Assembly: GCA_024275615.1 (NCBI GenBank)
Contig: JAJRYU010000755.1
Location: 1-10,071, forward strand
Direction of reading: 5' to 3'
Source of the DNA: Planctomycetota bacterium
GTDB taxonomy: Bacteria > Planctomycetota > GCA-002687715 > DRQF01
DNA: 10,071 nt
The position numbers were made by a program, and so were the translations under genes. Numbering within the stretch: the first letter of the stretch is position 1; every line of letters begins with the position of its first letter. The notes beneath the pieces were generated by a model. It was not told where the DNA came from. It saw only the letters and a list, made by a program, of their open reading frames with translations, and did no database searches. Of this stretch, positions 1 to 5,947 are shown piece by piece.

Positions 1-154
1 CCAAGCCTCGAGCAATCTCGTAGGCCAAGAGGGTACCTACCAGGTTCATGTTGCGCCTGAATTGACGGCGGTCCAGCTGGCGGGTTTTGTGCCTGAGGTC
101 GGCCAGAATGGCTCCCAAGGCGGGGTTCTTATTGTCATCGACGATGTTCAGCAT
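1..154 (-). CDS. upp: Uracil phosphoribosyltransferase, N-terminal part (runs off the left edge)
   Basis: Reading leftwards from the ATG at 154-152 gives 51 codons beginning MLNIVDDNKNPALGAILADL, and the gene continues outside the window. Residues about 27-50 contain an RQFRRN stretch followed by LVGTLLAYEIARGL. This resembles the N-terminal helix region of Bacteroides-type uracil phosphoribosyltransferases, which carry an RFRRN...AYEISK pattern. That enzyme makes UMP from uracil and PRPP in pyrimidine salvage. The start is bounded by an in-frame TAA four codons upstream (166-164), so ATG 154 is the first possible ATG. I see no good Shine-Dalgarno close to it. The PRPP-binding loop lies outside the window, so the call rests only on the N-terminus. 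The gene is divergent from the cell-wall cluster and probably unrelated to it in function. Confidence 0.65.
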   Translation of the reverse strand, partial: MLNIVDDNKNPALGAILADLRHKTRQLDRRQFRRNMNLVGTLLAYEIARGL

Positions 155-279
155 GGCAGAATCTTACGGCGTCAGTCCCTTCTTGACCAATTCTGAGCCC
201 GAGCGTGGAGATTTCAGAGGATCACCGAGGCGGTAAATAGCAAGAAATTTGAGATTCTTGAGGTATCAATTCTGATAGC

Positions 280-299
280 AACCCCAGGATCTTGGGGTT
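280..299. repeat. Inverted repeat between the divergent genes
   Basis: AACCCCA (280-286) is perfectly complementary to TGGGGTT (293-299) across the six-base loop GGATCT. One further G-U pair would make an eight-pair stem in RNA. No T-run follows on either strand, so it does not look like a terminator. Its place between two divergent transcription units would suit a protein-binding site or an RNA hairpin; which of these is unknown. Confidence 0.5.
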
Positions 300-366
300 G
301 AACAATATCTCGACCCGACTATCTGGGTTCTCATCCGTTTGTTTGCAAGTACTGCCAACTCTTCGC

Positions 367-395
367 TTTACAGGTGGTGGGGTTGAGAGTACTTT
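367..395 (+). promoter_or_regulatory. Weak candidate sigma-70-type promoter for the mraZ operon
   Basis: TTTACA at 367-372 (five of six to the -35 consensus) is separated by 17 bases from TACTTT at 390-395 (three of six to the -10 consensus). Transcription would start near 402, leaving a leader of about 300 bases before mraZ. Its attraction is the overlap with the TGGGG boxes, as expected for an autorepressed mraZ promoter. The -10 match is poor and another promoter could be the real one. Confidence 0.25.
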
Positions 396-422
396 CATGC
401 AGGTTGGTGGGGAAAGATGGGC
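371..422 (+). promoter_or_regulatory. Candidate MraZ operator: repeated TGGGN boxes
   Basis: A near-identical word occurs twice: CAGGTGGTGGGG at 371-382 and CAGGTTGGTGGGG at 400-412. The TGGGG cores sit at 378-382 and 408-412, exactly 30 bases apart, and a third box TGGGC follows at 418-422, ten bases after the second. In Escherichia coli MraZ binds TGGGN repeats separated by five bases upstream of its own gene. Here the 408 and 418 boxes have that spacing, and the 378 box is three further helical turns away. The boxes lie 280 bases before mraZ, farther than usual, so the assignment is inference. Confidence 0.35.
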
Positions 423-682
423 CTTGAAGGCTCTGACGTCTCTGAGACTCGGGAAATCGGATGGGCTGTGGTGGTTCCATCCAAGTTTGAGGAAAGACTG
501 GGCCGTCGGTGTGGTGCCGACTCCCAAGACCAACTTCGGTTGGCGGAGCGATGAAGGCCTCCGATTCTTCAACACCCGTGTAGGACTGGCTGGAGGGCCG
601 GTCACGACAAGGCGAGCCTTGGTCTTGTGTGAGAGCAAGATCTTGGCCTGCTGGTCGCGGTGCCCGCGTAAGCGAGTGCCAG
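421..682 (+). other. Hairpin-rich leader upstream of mraZ (possible structured RNA)
   Basis: Short perfect hairpins follow one another: GTCGG/CCGAC (505-521), CCAAC-TTCG-GTTGG with a UUCG tetraloop (530-543), CGGAG/CTCCG (544-563), GACTGGC/GCCGGTC with seven pairs including one G-U (584-603), CAAGG-CGAG-CCTTG (608-621) and CGCGG-TGC-CCGCG (656-668), the last inside a CTGG/CCAG pair (651-682). This is more than I would expect by chance in 260 bases, but that is an estimate by eye. No known riboswitch, tmRNA, SRP RNA or RNase P core could be matched. It may be a structured 5' leader or simply GC-rich intergenic DNA. Confidence 0.3.
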
Positions 683-685
683 TTT

Positions 686-691
686 GAGGAG
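686..691 (+). promoter_or_regulatory. mraZ ribosome binding site
   Basis: GAGGAG ends ten bases before ATG 702. It overlaps the upstream in-frame TTG at 684 and so argues against that TTG as the start. Confidence 0.6.
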
Positions 692-701
692 TGAATGTTC
701 G

Positions 702-1232
702 ATGTTGCTGGGCCGCCTGTCCAACACACTGACGTTGGATATGAAGGGGAGACTTGCCATCCCTGCCCGCGTGCGCGAAGGCGCGGGCGCGCCGGCAGCT
801 CTCCCTGGCCAAGAGTCCACGCACCGGCCGGTCGACCTCTACGTCGGTTGTCCGATGGAGCCATGTCTCTATTTGCACACCGAAGAACAGCATGAAATCT
901 ATCTCGATACGATTGAGTCCGTATTGGGGCAGACCGAAGGCGACCGTCGTCTTCGGAGCATGCTCAATGGATCTTTTGTCTTGGTCACAACGGACAAGTC
1001 AAACCGTGTGACAATACCCAGCTTCCTCTTGAAGATGCTCGGGATCAAGCCAAAAGACGAAGTTGTTTTGATTGGCTCTCGGGAACGTGTGGAAATCTGG
1101 GAGGCTGAGGCGCACCAGGGGCTTGGCACCACGTTTGGCGACGATTTCAAGAAAAAGCTGGAAGCTACGAACGAGCTCATCAGCGAGATGATCAAACGCC
1201 GCAGAGAACGAAGCGGCGAGGACCATGAGTGA
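702..1232 (+). CDS. mraZ: MraZ, transcriptional regulator of the dcw cluster
   Basis: The protein has 176 residues from ATG 702. MraZ is a double SpoVT/AbrB-like DNA-binding protein that forms a ring and represses its own cluster in E. coli. Both signature DxxxR motifs are present: DMKGR at 13-17 followed by LAIPARVRE, and DKSNR at 98-102 followed by VTIP. The protein is somewhat longer than the roughly 150-residue E. coli form; much of the excess is a loop after the first motif (about 27-46) and a charged C-terminal helix. ATG 702 is chosen over an in-frame TTG at 684 because MLLGRLSNTL aligns with the usual MraZ N-terminus and GAGGAG is suitably placed. It overlaps rsmH by 8 bases, the standard mraZ-rsmH pairing at the head of dcw clusters. 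TGGGN boxes upstream may be its operator. Confidence 0.95.
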   Translation: MLLGRLSNTLTLDMKGRLAIPARVREGAGAPAALPGQESTHRPVDLYVGCPMEPCLYLHTEEQHEIYLDTIESVLGQTEGDRRLRSMLNGSFVLVTTDKSNRVTIPSFLLKMLGIKPKDEVVLIGSRERVEIWEAEAHQGLGTTFGDDFKKKLEATNELISEMIKRRRERSGEDHE

Positions 1233-2127
1233 GGATCTTGGGCATGTGTCGGTCCTTGCCGATGAAGCCCTTCAGTTCCTTGCTCTAAGACCCGGCGACC
1301 ACGTGTGTGATCTCACCTTGGGTGCCGGCGGACACAGTTTGCGAATTCTTGATGCAATCGGCCCAGATGGACGCTTGATAGCATTTGACCGAGACCCCGT
1401 TGCGCTTGAGATCGCCACCAAGAGGTTGGCCGAATACAGCGACCAGGTGACCTTGGTCACAGCCAACTTTGCTGATGCGCAAAAGTGTCTTGATGAACAC
1501 AACTGGAGTGCCCTGGATGGTGCCCTCCTAGATATCGGAGTGTCGTCGATGCAAATCGACGATGCCGCTCGCGGTTTTTCGTTTTCGAATCCCGGTCCTT
1601 TGGACATGCGCATGTCACCCACGATTCGGGTGTCGGCCGAGACATTCTTGGCCAATTCCAGTGCCGAAGAGCTGGAACGGGTCTTTCGAGAATACGGAGA
1701 AGAACCTCGCGCCCGAGTGATCGCATCGAAAATTGTCGAAGTGAGACGGAGGATCCGGCTCACAACAACGAAAGAACTTGCCGAACTTGTTCGCAGCGTT
1801 GCTGGGAGTGGTGGGAAATCAATCCACCCAGCAACCCGGGTGTTCCAAGCGCTGCGAATAGCCATTAATGGCGAGTTGGATGCTCTTAGCCGGATCCTGC
1901 CGATCTTGTTGGAGAAACTGCGGCCCAATCGCCGCCTTGTTGTGATTTGCTTTCATTCATTGGAAGACAGAATCGTGAAACGAGCGATGCGCCAAGCTGC
2001 GAGTGACGGTTTAGGGACCGTATTGACGAAGAAACCGGTTATGCCTGGTCGTGAGGAACTGACGCGCAATCCAAGGAGCCGAAGTGCAAGGTTACGCGCA
2101 TTCGAGAAGGGGGAAGCGATTGCATGA
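1225..2127 (+). CDS. rsmH: 16S rRNA (cytosine1402-N4)-methyltransferase RsmH
   Basis: This 300-residue protein is close to the usual RsmH length. It transfers a methyl group from S-adenosylmethionine to N4 of C1402 in the 16S rRNA decoding centre. The N-terminal HVSVLADEALQFL is the family opening. The SAM-binding glycine motif DLTLGAGGHS is at 29-38, with the acidic FDRDP strand after it. LLDIGVSSMQIDDAARGFSF and GPLDMRM, then HPATRVFQALRIAIN and CFHSLEDRIVK, are all highly conserved RsmH blocks in the right order. ATG 1225 lies inside the end of mraZ (8-base overlap), with GGCGAGG just upstream. Its stop overlaps the next start as ATGA. It looks complete, with no missing motif. Confidence 0.97.
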   Translation: MSEDLGHVSVLADEALQFLALRPGDHVCDLTLGAGGHSLRILDAIGPDGRLIAFDRDPVALEIATKRLAEYSDQVTLVTANFADAQKCLDEHNWSALDGALLDIGVSSMQIDDAARGFSFSNPGPLDMRMSPTIRVSAETFLANSSAEELERVFREYGEEPRARVIASKIVEVRRRIRLTTTKELAELVRSVAGSGGKSIHPATRVFQALRIAINGELDALSRILPILLEKLRPNRRLVVICFHSLEDRIVKRAMRQAASDGLGTVLTKKPVMPGREELTRNPRSRSARLRAFEKGEAIA

Positions 2128-2417
2128 GAGTCAGCGTTTTTGTGCTCGCGGTCTTGTCTGTTTTTGGGATTCTTGCCTACACGATTTGGCTGGAGTCAGC
2201 GATTATTGTCGAGGCCTATGCGGTTCGCCAGCTTCGAGGCGAAAACGCAGAAATGCAGAACCGGATCCAAATAAGGCTGGCTGATCTCGCTTCCCGGAAG
2301 CGCCCCGAGAGGCTTGAAGCTACAGCGAAGAAGCTGGGACTTGATGATCTGAAACGCAATGTCGCCAAGATCGTCATTGTGCCCAAAGAAAAAAGGGCGG
2401 CTCGAGGAGCCGATTGA
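2124..2417 (+). CDS. ftsL: FtsL-like bitopic division protein
   Basis: The 97-residue protein has the FtsL plan. It has a very short cytoplasmic N-terminus, one membrane segment (about 4-22, VSVFVLAVLSVFGILAYTIW) and then a likely coiled coil (about 25-55) rich in E, Q, R and L. RPERLEATAKKLGL (60-73) matches the periplasmic motif common in FtsL proteins. In well-studied bacteria FtsL forms a complex with FtsB and FtsQ that activates FtsW-FtsI at the septum. Sequence conservation in this family is low, so the call leans on topology, this motif and its position between rsmH and ftsI. Start and rsmH stop overlap as ATGA, implying translational coupling. A DivIC/FtsB-type protein is the alternative. 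Confidence 0.8.
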   Translation: MRVSVFVLAVLSVFGILAYTIWLESAIIVEAYAVRQLRGENAEMQNRIQIRLADLASRKRPERLEATAKKLGLDDLKRNVAKIVIVPKEKRAARGAD

Positions 2418-2430
2418 CACGAGGTAGAAA

Positions 2431-4272
2431 ATGCCAACCGGCCGGTCCAAACAGGTCATCCGCATCTCGCTGCTCTTATGCGCGATGTACGCCCTCTTGG
2501 CTGCTCGTCTCTACCATGTCCAAGTCACCGAGTCCGACCGACTTTCCGAAATCCAAAAAAACTACCAAACGCGATCGCGCTATCTCATCGGTTCAGCGGC
2601 CTTTGAGAGACCCGCTCGGGGCAGTATCTTTGACCGCAATGAAAAGCTCTTGGCCGTTGGTTTCGATACGTATCGACTACAGCTCGACATGTATCCCGGA
2701 CATCGACCGCGCACAAGAGGTGACAAGCCTCTTACCATTCAGCAGAGAATTCACATCCTTTCCGGCGTGCTTAACGATCTTGACGTTGAGCACTCAGTCT
2801 TGGCGATGCTTGAGAAAGCAAAGAACGGAACCTACAAGAAGATACTGCCCAATGGCGAATCAAGGATAGTCAGCAAACGAGGCATTTTCCTGGTCAAAGG
2901 AATAACGCCCTTTCAGCGCCACCACATCCAGAGTGTCATGAAGAAACTCCGCATCGTCAATTTCGGTTTCGTTGCCGAAAAGACGCGGCGCTATCCCTAT
3001 GGCAGCGATGTCGCTGAAGTCGTTGGCTTCGTCGGGCAAAACGAAAAATCGGGTGATGCCGTTTTCGGGCAGGCTGGCATTGAAAGACGGATGAATGAAC
3101 TTCTGGCCTCACACGAGGGACGGTTTACCTGCGAAAAAGACGGCCACGGGCGTGAGCTGGAACTCACTGAGTCCTGGTCAGAACTGCCGGAAGCTGGCTA
3201 CGACGTTCACCTGACGATTGACGTTGATTTGCAGAAAATCACCGGGGACGCCTTGATAAAAGTATGCAAGCAATTCGCTTGCAAGACGGGTGCTGCGGTC
3301 ATCCTTGACAGCAACACTGGTGAAATACTTGCGGCCCGGAGTTTTCCCGAAGTCTCAATGGAGGCCATACAGCAAAAACTTCCCCACGCTGCTGGCTTCC
3401 GCTGTCGTCCGTTCTCCGACATCTATGTACCAGGCTCAACTATCAAACCTCTTTTGGTGGCGAAGGCCATCGAGGCTGGGATCGTCGGTTGGTTGGACCG
3501 TTTTGATACCAACAACGGTGCCCGGGTTTTTCGCACACAGTACCATTCAAGATTACTCCACGATAGCCACCCCCATGGTGTCTTGAGTGTTGAAGAAATC
3601 GTCATCCAAAGTTCAAACATCGGTATGGCTATGATTGGCTTCGAGAAAATGGGCTATAGCCGCTTGTTGGCGGCTTTCGATGAATTGGGTTTCAATGAAC
3701 AGCTTAGGGTGCGTATGCCCGCCGTCACTCGAAGCAAGATGCCTAAACTCAACAATAAACGGCCTATCTATCCTGGCGTTTCGGCATCGTTTGGCCACGC
3801 CATGTCCCTCTCTCCTTTGCAATTGACAGGAATCTTCAACATCTTGGCAACAGGCGGCATCTACCATGAACCTCGGCTTGTCAGCAGTGTCAGTCGAGAT
3901 GAAGACGTCTTTCCCAACAAGCTGTGCAGCAAGCGCTTGCTAGAGGAGGGCGTGGCGGATGATAGCCTCGATATTCTGGAGCGTGCCGTAGAGGAGGGGA
4001 CAGGTAAGGTTCTCAAGAACCTTCCTTGGAGAGTCGGCGCCAAGACTGGCACCGCTCGACGCATGGGAAGTCCAACTCGTTCATTCAACTCATCGATGAT
4101 CGCCATCGCCCCTGTGGCGAATCCCAGGATTACAGTCTACGTCGGTCTCTACGACGTGAGAGGCAAGGTTGTCACCGGCGGCCAAACTGCTGGGCACGCA
4201 TTGAGAGAGATTCTTGAGCAAGCGTTAACGCATTTGAATGTGACTCCGGATCGGGAAATTGGAGGGAAATAG
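2431..4272 (+). CDS. ftsI: Class B penicillin-binding protein, FtsI/PBP3-type transpeptidase
   Basis: The 613-residue enzyme cross-links septal peptidoglycan as partner of FtsW. It has one N-terminal membrane anchor (about 9-27). The dimerisation domain begins with RGSIFDR at 63-69, the standard PBP-dimer signature. The C-terminal transpeptidase domain has all three active-site motifs: STIK with the acyl-accepting serine at 336 and lysine at 339, SSN at 394-396, and KTGT at 538-541. The surrounding PGSTIKP and GAKTGTARR are typical of class B PBPs. No PASTA repeats follow. The start at ATG 2431 is preceded by GAGG at 2420-2423, 13 bases after the ftsL-like stop. The stop TAG at 4270-4272 is followed directly by an in-frame ATG opening a small ORF. 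Position before murE favours FtsI over an elongation PBP2. Confidence 0.95.
   Translation: MPTGRSKQVIRISLLLCAMYALLAARLYHVQVTESDRLSEIQKNYQTRSRYLIGSAAFERPARGSIFDRNEKLLAVGFDTYRLQLDMYPGHRPRTRGDKPLTIQQRIHILSGVLNDLDVEHSVLAMLEKAKNGTYKKILPNGESRIVSKRGIFLVKGITPFQRHHIQSVMKKLRIVNFGFVAEKTRRYPYGSDVAEVVGFVGQNEKSGDAVFGQAGIERRMNELLASHEGRFTCEKDGHGRELELTESWSELPEAGYDVHLTIDVDLQKITGDALIKVCKQFACKTGAAVILDSNTGEILAARSFPEVSMEAIQQKLPHAAGFRCRPFSDIYVPGSTIKPLLVAKAIEAGIVGWLDRFDTNNGARVFRTQYHSRLLHDSHPHGVLSVEEIVIQSSNIGMAMIGFEKMGYSRLLAAFDELGFNEQLRVRMPAVTRSKMPKLNNKRPIYPGVSASFGHAMSLSPLQLTGIFNILATGGIYHEPRLVSSVSRDEDVFPNKLCSKRLLEEGVADDSLDILERAVEEGTGKVLKNLPWRVGAKTGTARRMGSPTRSFNSSMIAIAPVANPRITVYVGLYDVRGKVVTGGQTAGHALREILEQALTHLNVTPDREIGGK
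4261..4265 (+). promoter_or_regulatory. Strong Shine-Dalgarno inside the ftsI 3' end
   Basis: GGAGG sits seven bases before ATG 4273, in the last codons of ftsI. It has ideal spacing for the small ORF that follows and serves no other gene, since murE starts almost 200 bases later. Confidence 0.5.
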
Positions 4273-4425
4273 ATGAGGAACAGCATGACAGCATTGTGGC
4301 TGAATTCGAGCGCCGCTCGTTTGAAAGGACCTTCAAGATCTCAGGCCACCACACCTCGGTGCGGTACAAGGGGCACGATGGGCGCTGCTTTGCGCAGTGT
4401 CATTGATTGGTTCATGGATTATTGA
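4273..4425 (+). CDS. Small ORF of 50 codons between ftsI and murE, function unknown
   Basis: ATG 4273 touches the ftsI stop (TAGATG) in the same reading frame and runs 50 codons to TGA 4423-4425. The product starts MRNSMTALWLNSSAARLKG and ends VIDWFMDY. It is basic and Ser/Thr/Arg-rich in the middle, and I see no membrane segment or known motif. Support is the strong GGAGG at ideal spacing and the position inside a tightly packed operon. It could be a real small protein, a C-terminal extension of FtsI reached only by TAG readthrough, or an eroded remnant of such an extension. I do not recognise it and assign no function. Confidence 0.45.
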   Translation: MRNSMTALWLNSSAARLKGPSRSQATTPRCGTRGTMGAALRSVIDWFMDY

Positions 4426-4456
4426 ACTCACAGTAATGGATTTAGCCGTTGATTCT

Positions 4457-4460
4457 GGAG
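4457..4460 (+). promoter_or_regulatory. murE ribosome binding site
   Basis: GGAG lies five bases before ATG 4466. It supports this start over the in-frame GTG 4397 and ATG 4436, neither of which has a comparable site. Confidence 0.55.
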
Positions 4461-4465
4461 TGGAG

Positions 4466-5947
4466 ATGAATCTCGACGAGCTTTTGCAAATGGCATCGAT
4501 GCCTGAGCTTTGTGGGGAAACTCCAGTCGTAGAATCGGTAACCTGCGATTCTCGCCGTGTTATCGCTGATTCCCTATTTGTTGTGATTGAGGGCAGATCA
4601 CTGGATGGTGGCGAGTTCGTGGCTGATGCCATCAGCAAGGGCGCTTGCGCCATCGCCGCCAAGCGAAGACCAAGAGAAATGGGCGGGCTGTCATTTGTGA
4701 AAATTGACAACCCCCGTAAAGACTACGCCAGACTCTGCGCTGCCCACGCTGGTTTTCCTATGGCCGAGTTGGATGTCATTGGTGTTACCGGGACTAACGG
4801 CAAGACAACCTCAACCATGATGATTGAGCAGATGCTGAAGTCCGCGGGAAGGTTGCCGGGGCTTATTGGTACGATTGGTAATCATGTTGGCGTTCGGCAA
4901 GAAGAGGCCAAGATGACAACACCGTCGCCGGAGGATCTCTATCCACTGTTGCGTGAAATGCGAGAATCGGGTTTGGACTCGGTGGCTTTAGAGGTTTCCT
5001 CTCACGCCTTGGACCAAGATCGACTTCATGGCAAAGGACTCACCGTGGCTGCCTTCACGACGATGGCCAGAGATCACTTGGACTATCACCAGACGGTCGA
5101 AGCCTACCACCAAACCAAAAGCCGTCTCCTTGAGCACCTCTGTTCCGGGGGGAGTGCGGTTTTGAATGCTGACGCACCTGAATGTGAAAAACTGCAAGCG
5201 CTTGTGCCAATCGGCTGCAAGGCGTTGCGCTATTCCTTGTCTGGAAAGCCAGCAGAGGTCCGCGGCGAGATCATCTCCATGGATCTAACCGGCATGAAAA
5301 TGAAGATCAGGGTGGCTGATGAATCCATTTGTTGCACCACGCGGATTGTTGGTGCCCACAATGCCGCCAATATTCTCCTCGCCTGTGCTTCTGTCCATGC
5401 CTTAGGTGTTCCTTTGAGCGCTGTAGCCCAAGGTGTCGAAGCTCTTGCGCACATCGAAGGACGTTTTGAAGTCCTCGACTTAAACGTCGATTTTGATGTC
5501 TTGATTGATTATGCCCATTCACCAGACGCCTTCGAAAGCACGTTAGGGACTCTGCGTGCGTTGACGAGGGGACGTCTTTTGGTCCTGTTTGGCTGCGGTG
5601 GCGCCAAGGACAAAGGCAAGCGGCCAGAAATGGGACGTATCGCTGAGTATCTGAGCGACATGGTGTTTCTCACTGATGACAATCCCCGCCAAGAGAATCC
5701 GGACAAGATTGTCATGGACATCAAGGCTGGGATGGATGAGCCGCAGTGCGTCACATACCTGCCAGATCGTCGCGAGGCGATTCTGCACGTTTTGGAAGTG
5801 GCGCAGTCTGGTGATGTCGTACTCTTGGCGGGTAAGGGGCACGAGAAGTGCCAAGTCATTGGCGAGCAGATTGTCGCCCACAGCGACAGGGCAGTTGTGG
5901 ATGATTGGATCGCATGGCGCGATGGCAAACAGGGGAAAGCCCCATGA
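4466..5947 (+). CDS. murE: UDP-MurNAc-L-Ala-D-Glu:meso-diaminopimelate ligase MurE
   Basis: The product from ATG 4466 has 493 residues, the normal MurE length. It is the cytoplasmic ATP-dependent ligase adding the third amino acid of the peptidoglycan stem. The N-terminal domain has TCDSRRV followed by SLFVVIEG, the uridine-binding region. The ATP P-loop GTNGKTT is at 109-115. EVSSHALDQDR and RDHLDYH are the central-domain substrate and metal blocks, and K in YHQTKSRL is the likely carbamylated lysine. The C-terminal domain has GGAKDKGKRP, DNPR at 405-408 and GKGHEKCQ. DNPR is the known marker for meso-diaminopimelate rather than lysine specificity. The reading frame is open upstream to GTG 4397, but MNLDELL at 4466 matches the family start and has GGAG before it. 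The stop overlaps murF as ATGA. Confidence 0.96.
   Translation: MNLDELLQMASMPELCGETPVVESVTCDSRRVIADSLFVVIEGRSLDGGEFVADAISKGACAIAAKRRPREMGGLSFVKIDNPRKDYARLCAAHAGFPMAELDVIGVTGTNGKTTSTMMIEQMLKSAGRLPGLIGTIGNHVGVRQEEAKMTTPSPEDLYPLLREMRESGLDSVALEVSSHALDQDRLHGKGLTVAAFTTMARDHLDYHQTVEAYHQTKSRLLEHLCSGGSAVLNADAPECEKLQALVPIGCKALRYSLSGKPAEVRGEIISMDLTGMKMKIRVADESICCTTRIVGAHNAANILLACASVHALGVPLSAVAQGVEALAHIEGRFEVLDLNVDFDVLIDYAHSPDAFESTLGTLRALTRGRLLVLFGCGGAKDKGKRPEMGRIAEYLSDMVFLTDDNPRQENPDKIVMDIKAGMDEPQCVTYLPDRREAILHVLEVAQSGDVVLLAGKGHEKCQVIGEQIVAHSDRAVVDDWIAWRDGKQGKAP

Larger units (their letters stand above)
155..701. other. Gene-free divergent region, mraZ leader
   Basis: No coding region is supported here. 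Open frames exist on both strands (for example + 292-687), but none has a recognisable motif and a convincing ribosome site, and several overlap each other. The left part (155-300) is the upstream region of the minus-strand gene. The middle (360-425) holds repeated TGGGN boxes. From 421 to 682 there are many short hairpins, described separately. No rho-independent terminator is visible. Confidence 0.6.

Noticed and set aside
489..504. GAGGAAAGACTGGGCC, close to the conserved GAGGAAAGUCCGGGC of RNase P RNA
   Set aside because: The other conserved RNase P elements (the ACAGAA...CCCGG 3' partner of P4 and the GGUAAACCCC-like region) are missing at plausible distances, and no P4 pairing partner was found.
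292..687. 131-codon open frame on the + strand upstream of mraZ
   Set aside because: No recognisable domain, no good ribosome site, hairpin-rich DNA, and competing open frames on the minus strand over the same bases. Composition looks non-coding.
684..701. TTG at 684 as mraZ start
   Set aside because: It overlaps the GAGGAG ribosome site, and ATG 702 matches the family N-terminus.
4397..4465. Earlier murE starts (GTG 4397, ATG 4436)
   Set aside because: Neither has a Shine-Dalgarno; they add residues not typical of MurE, and GTG 4397 would overlap the small ORF.
5905..5943. ATG 5905 as murF start
   Set aside because: It is deep inside murE. ATG 5944 gives the usual MurF N-terminus and an ATGA junction.
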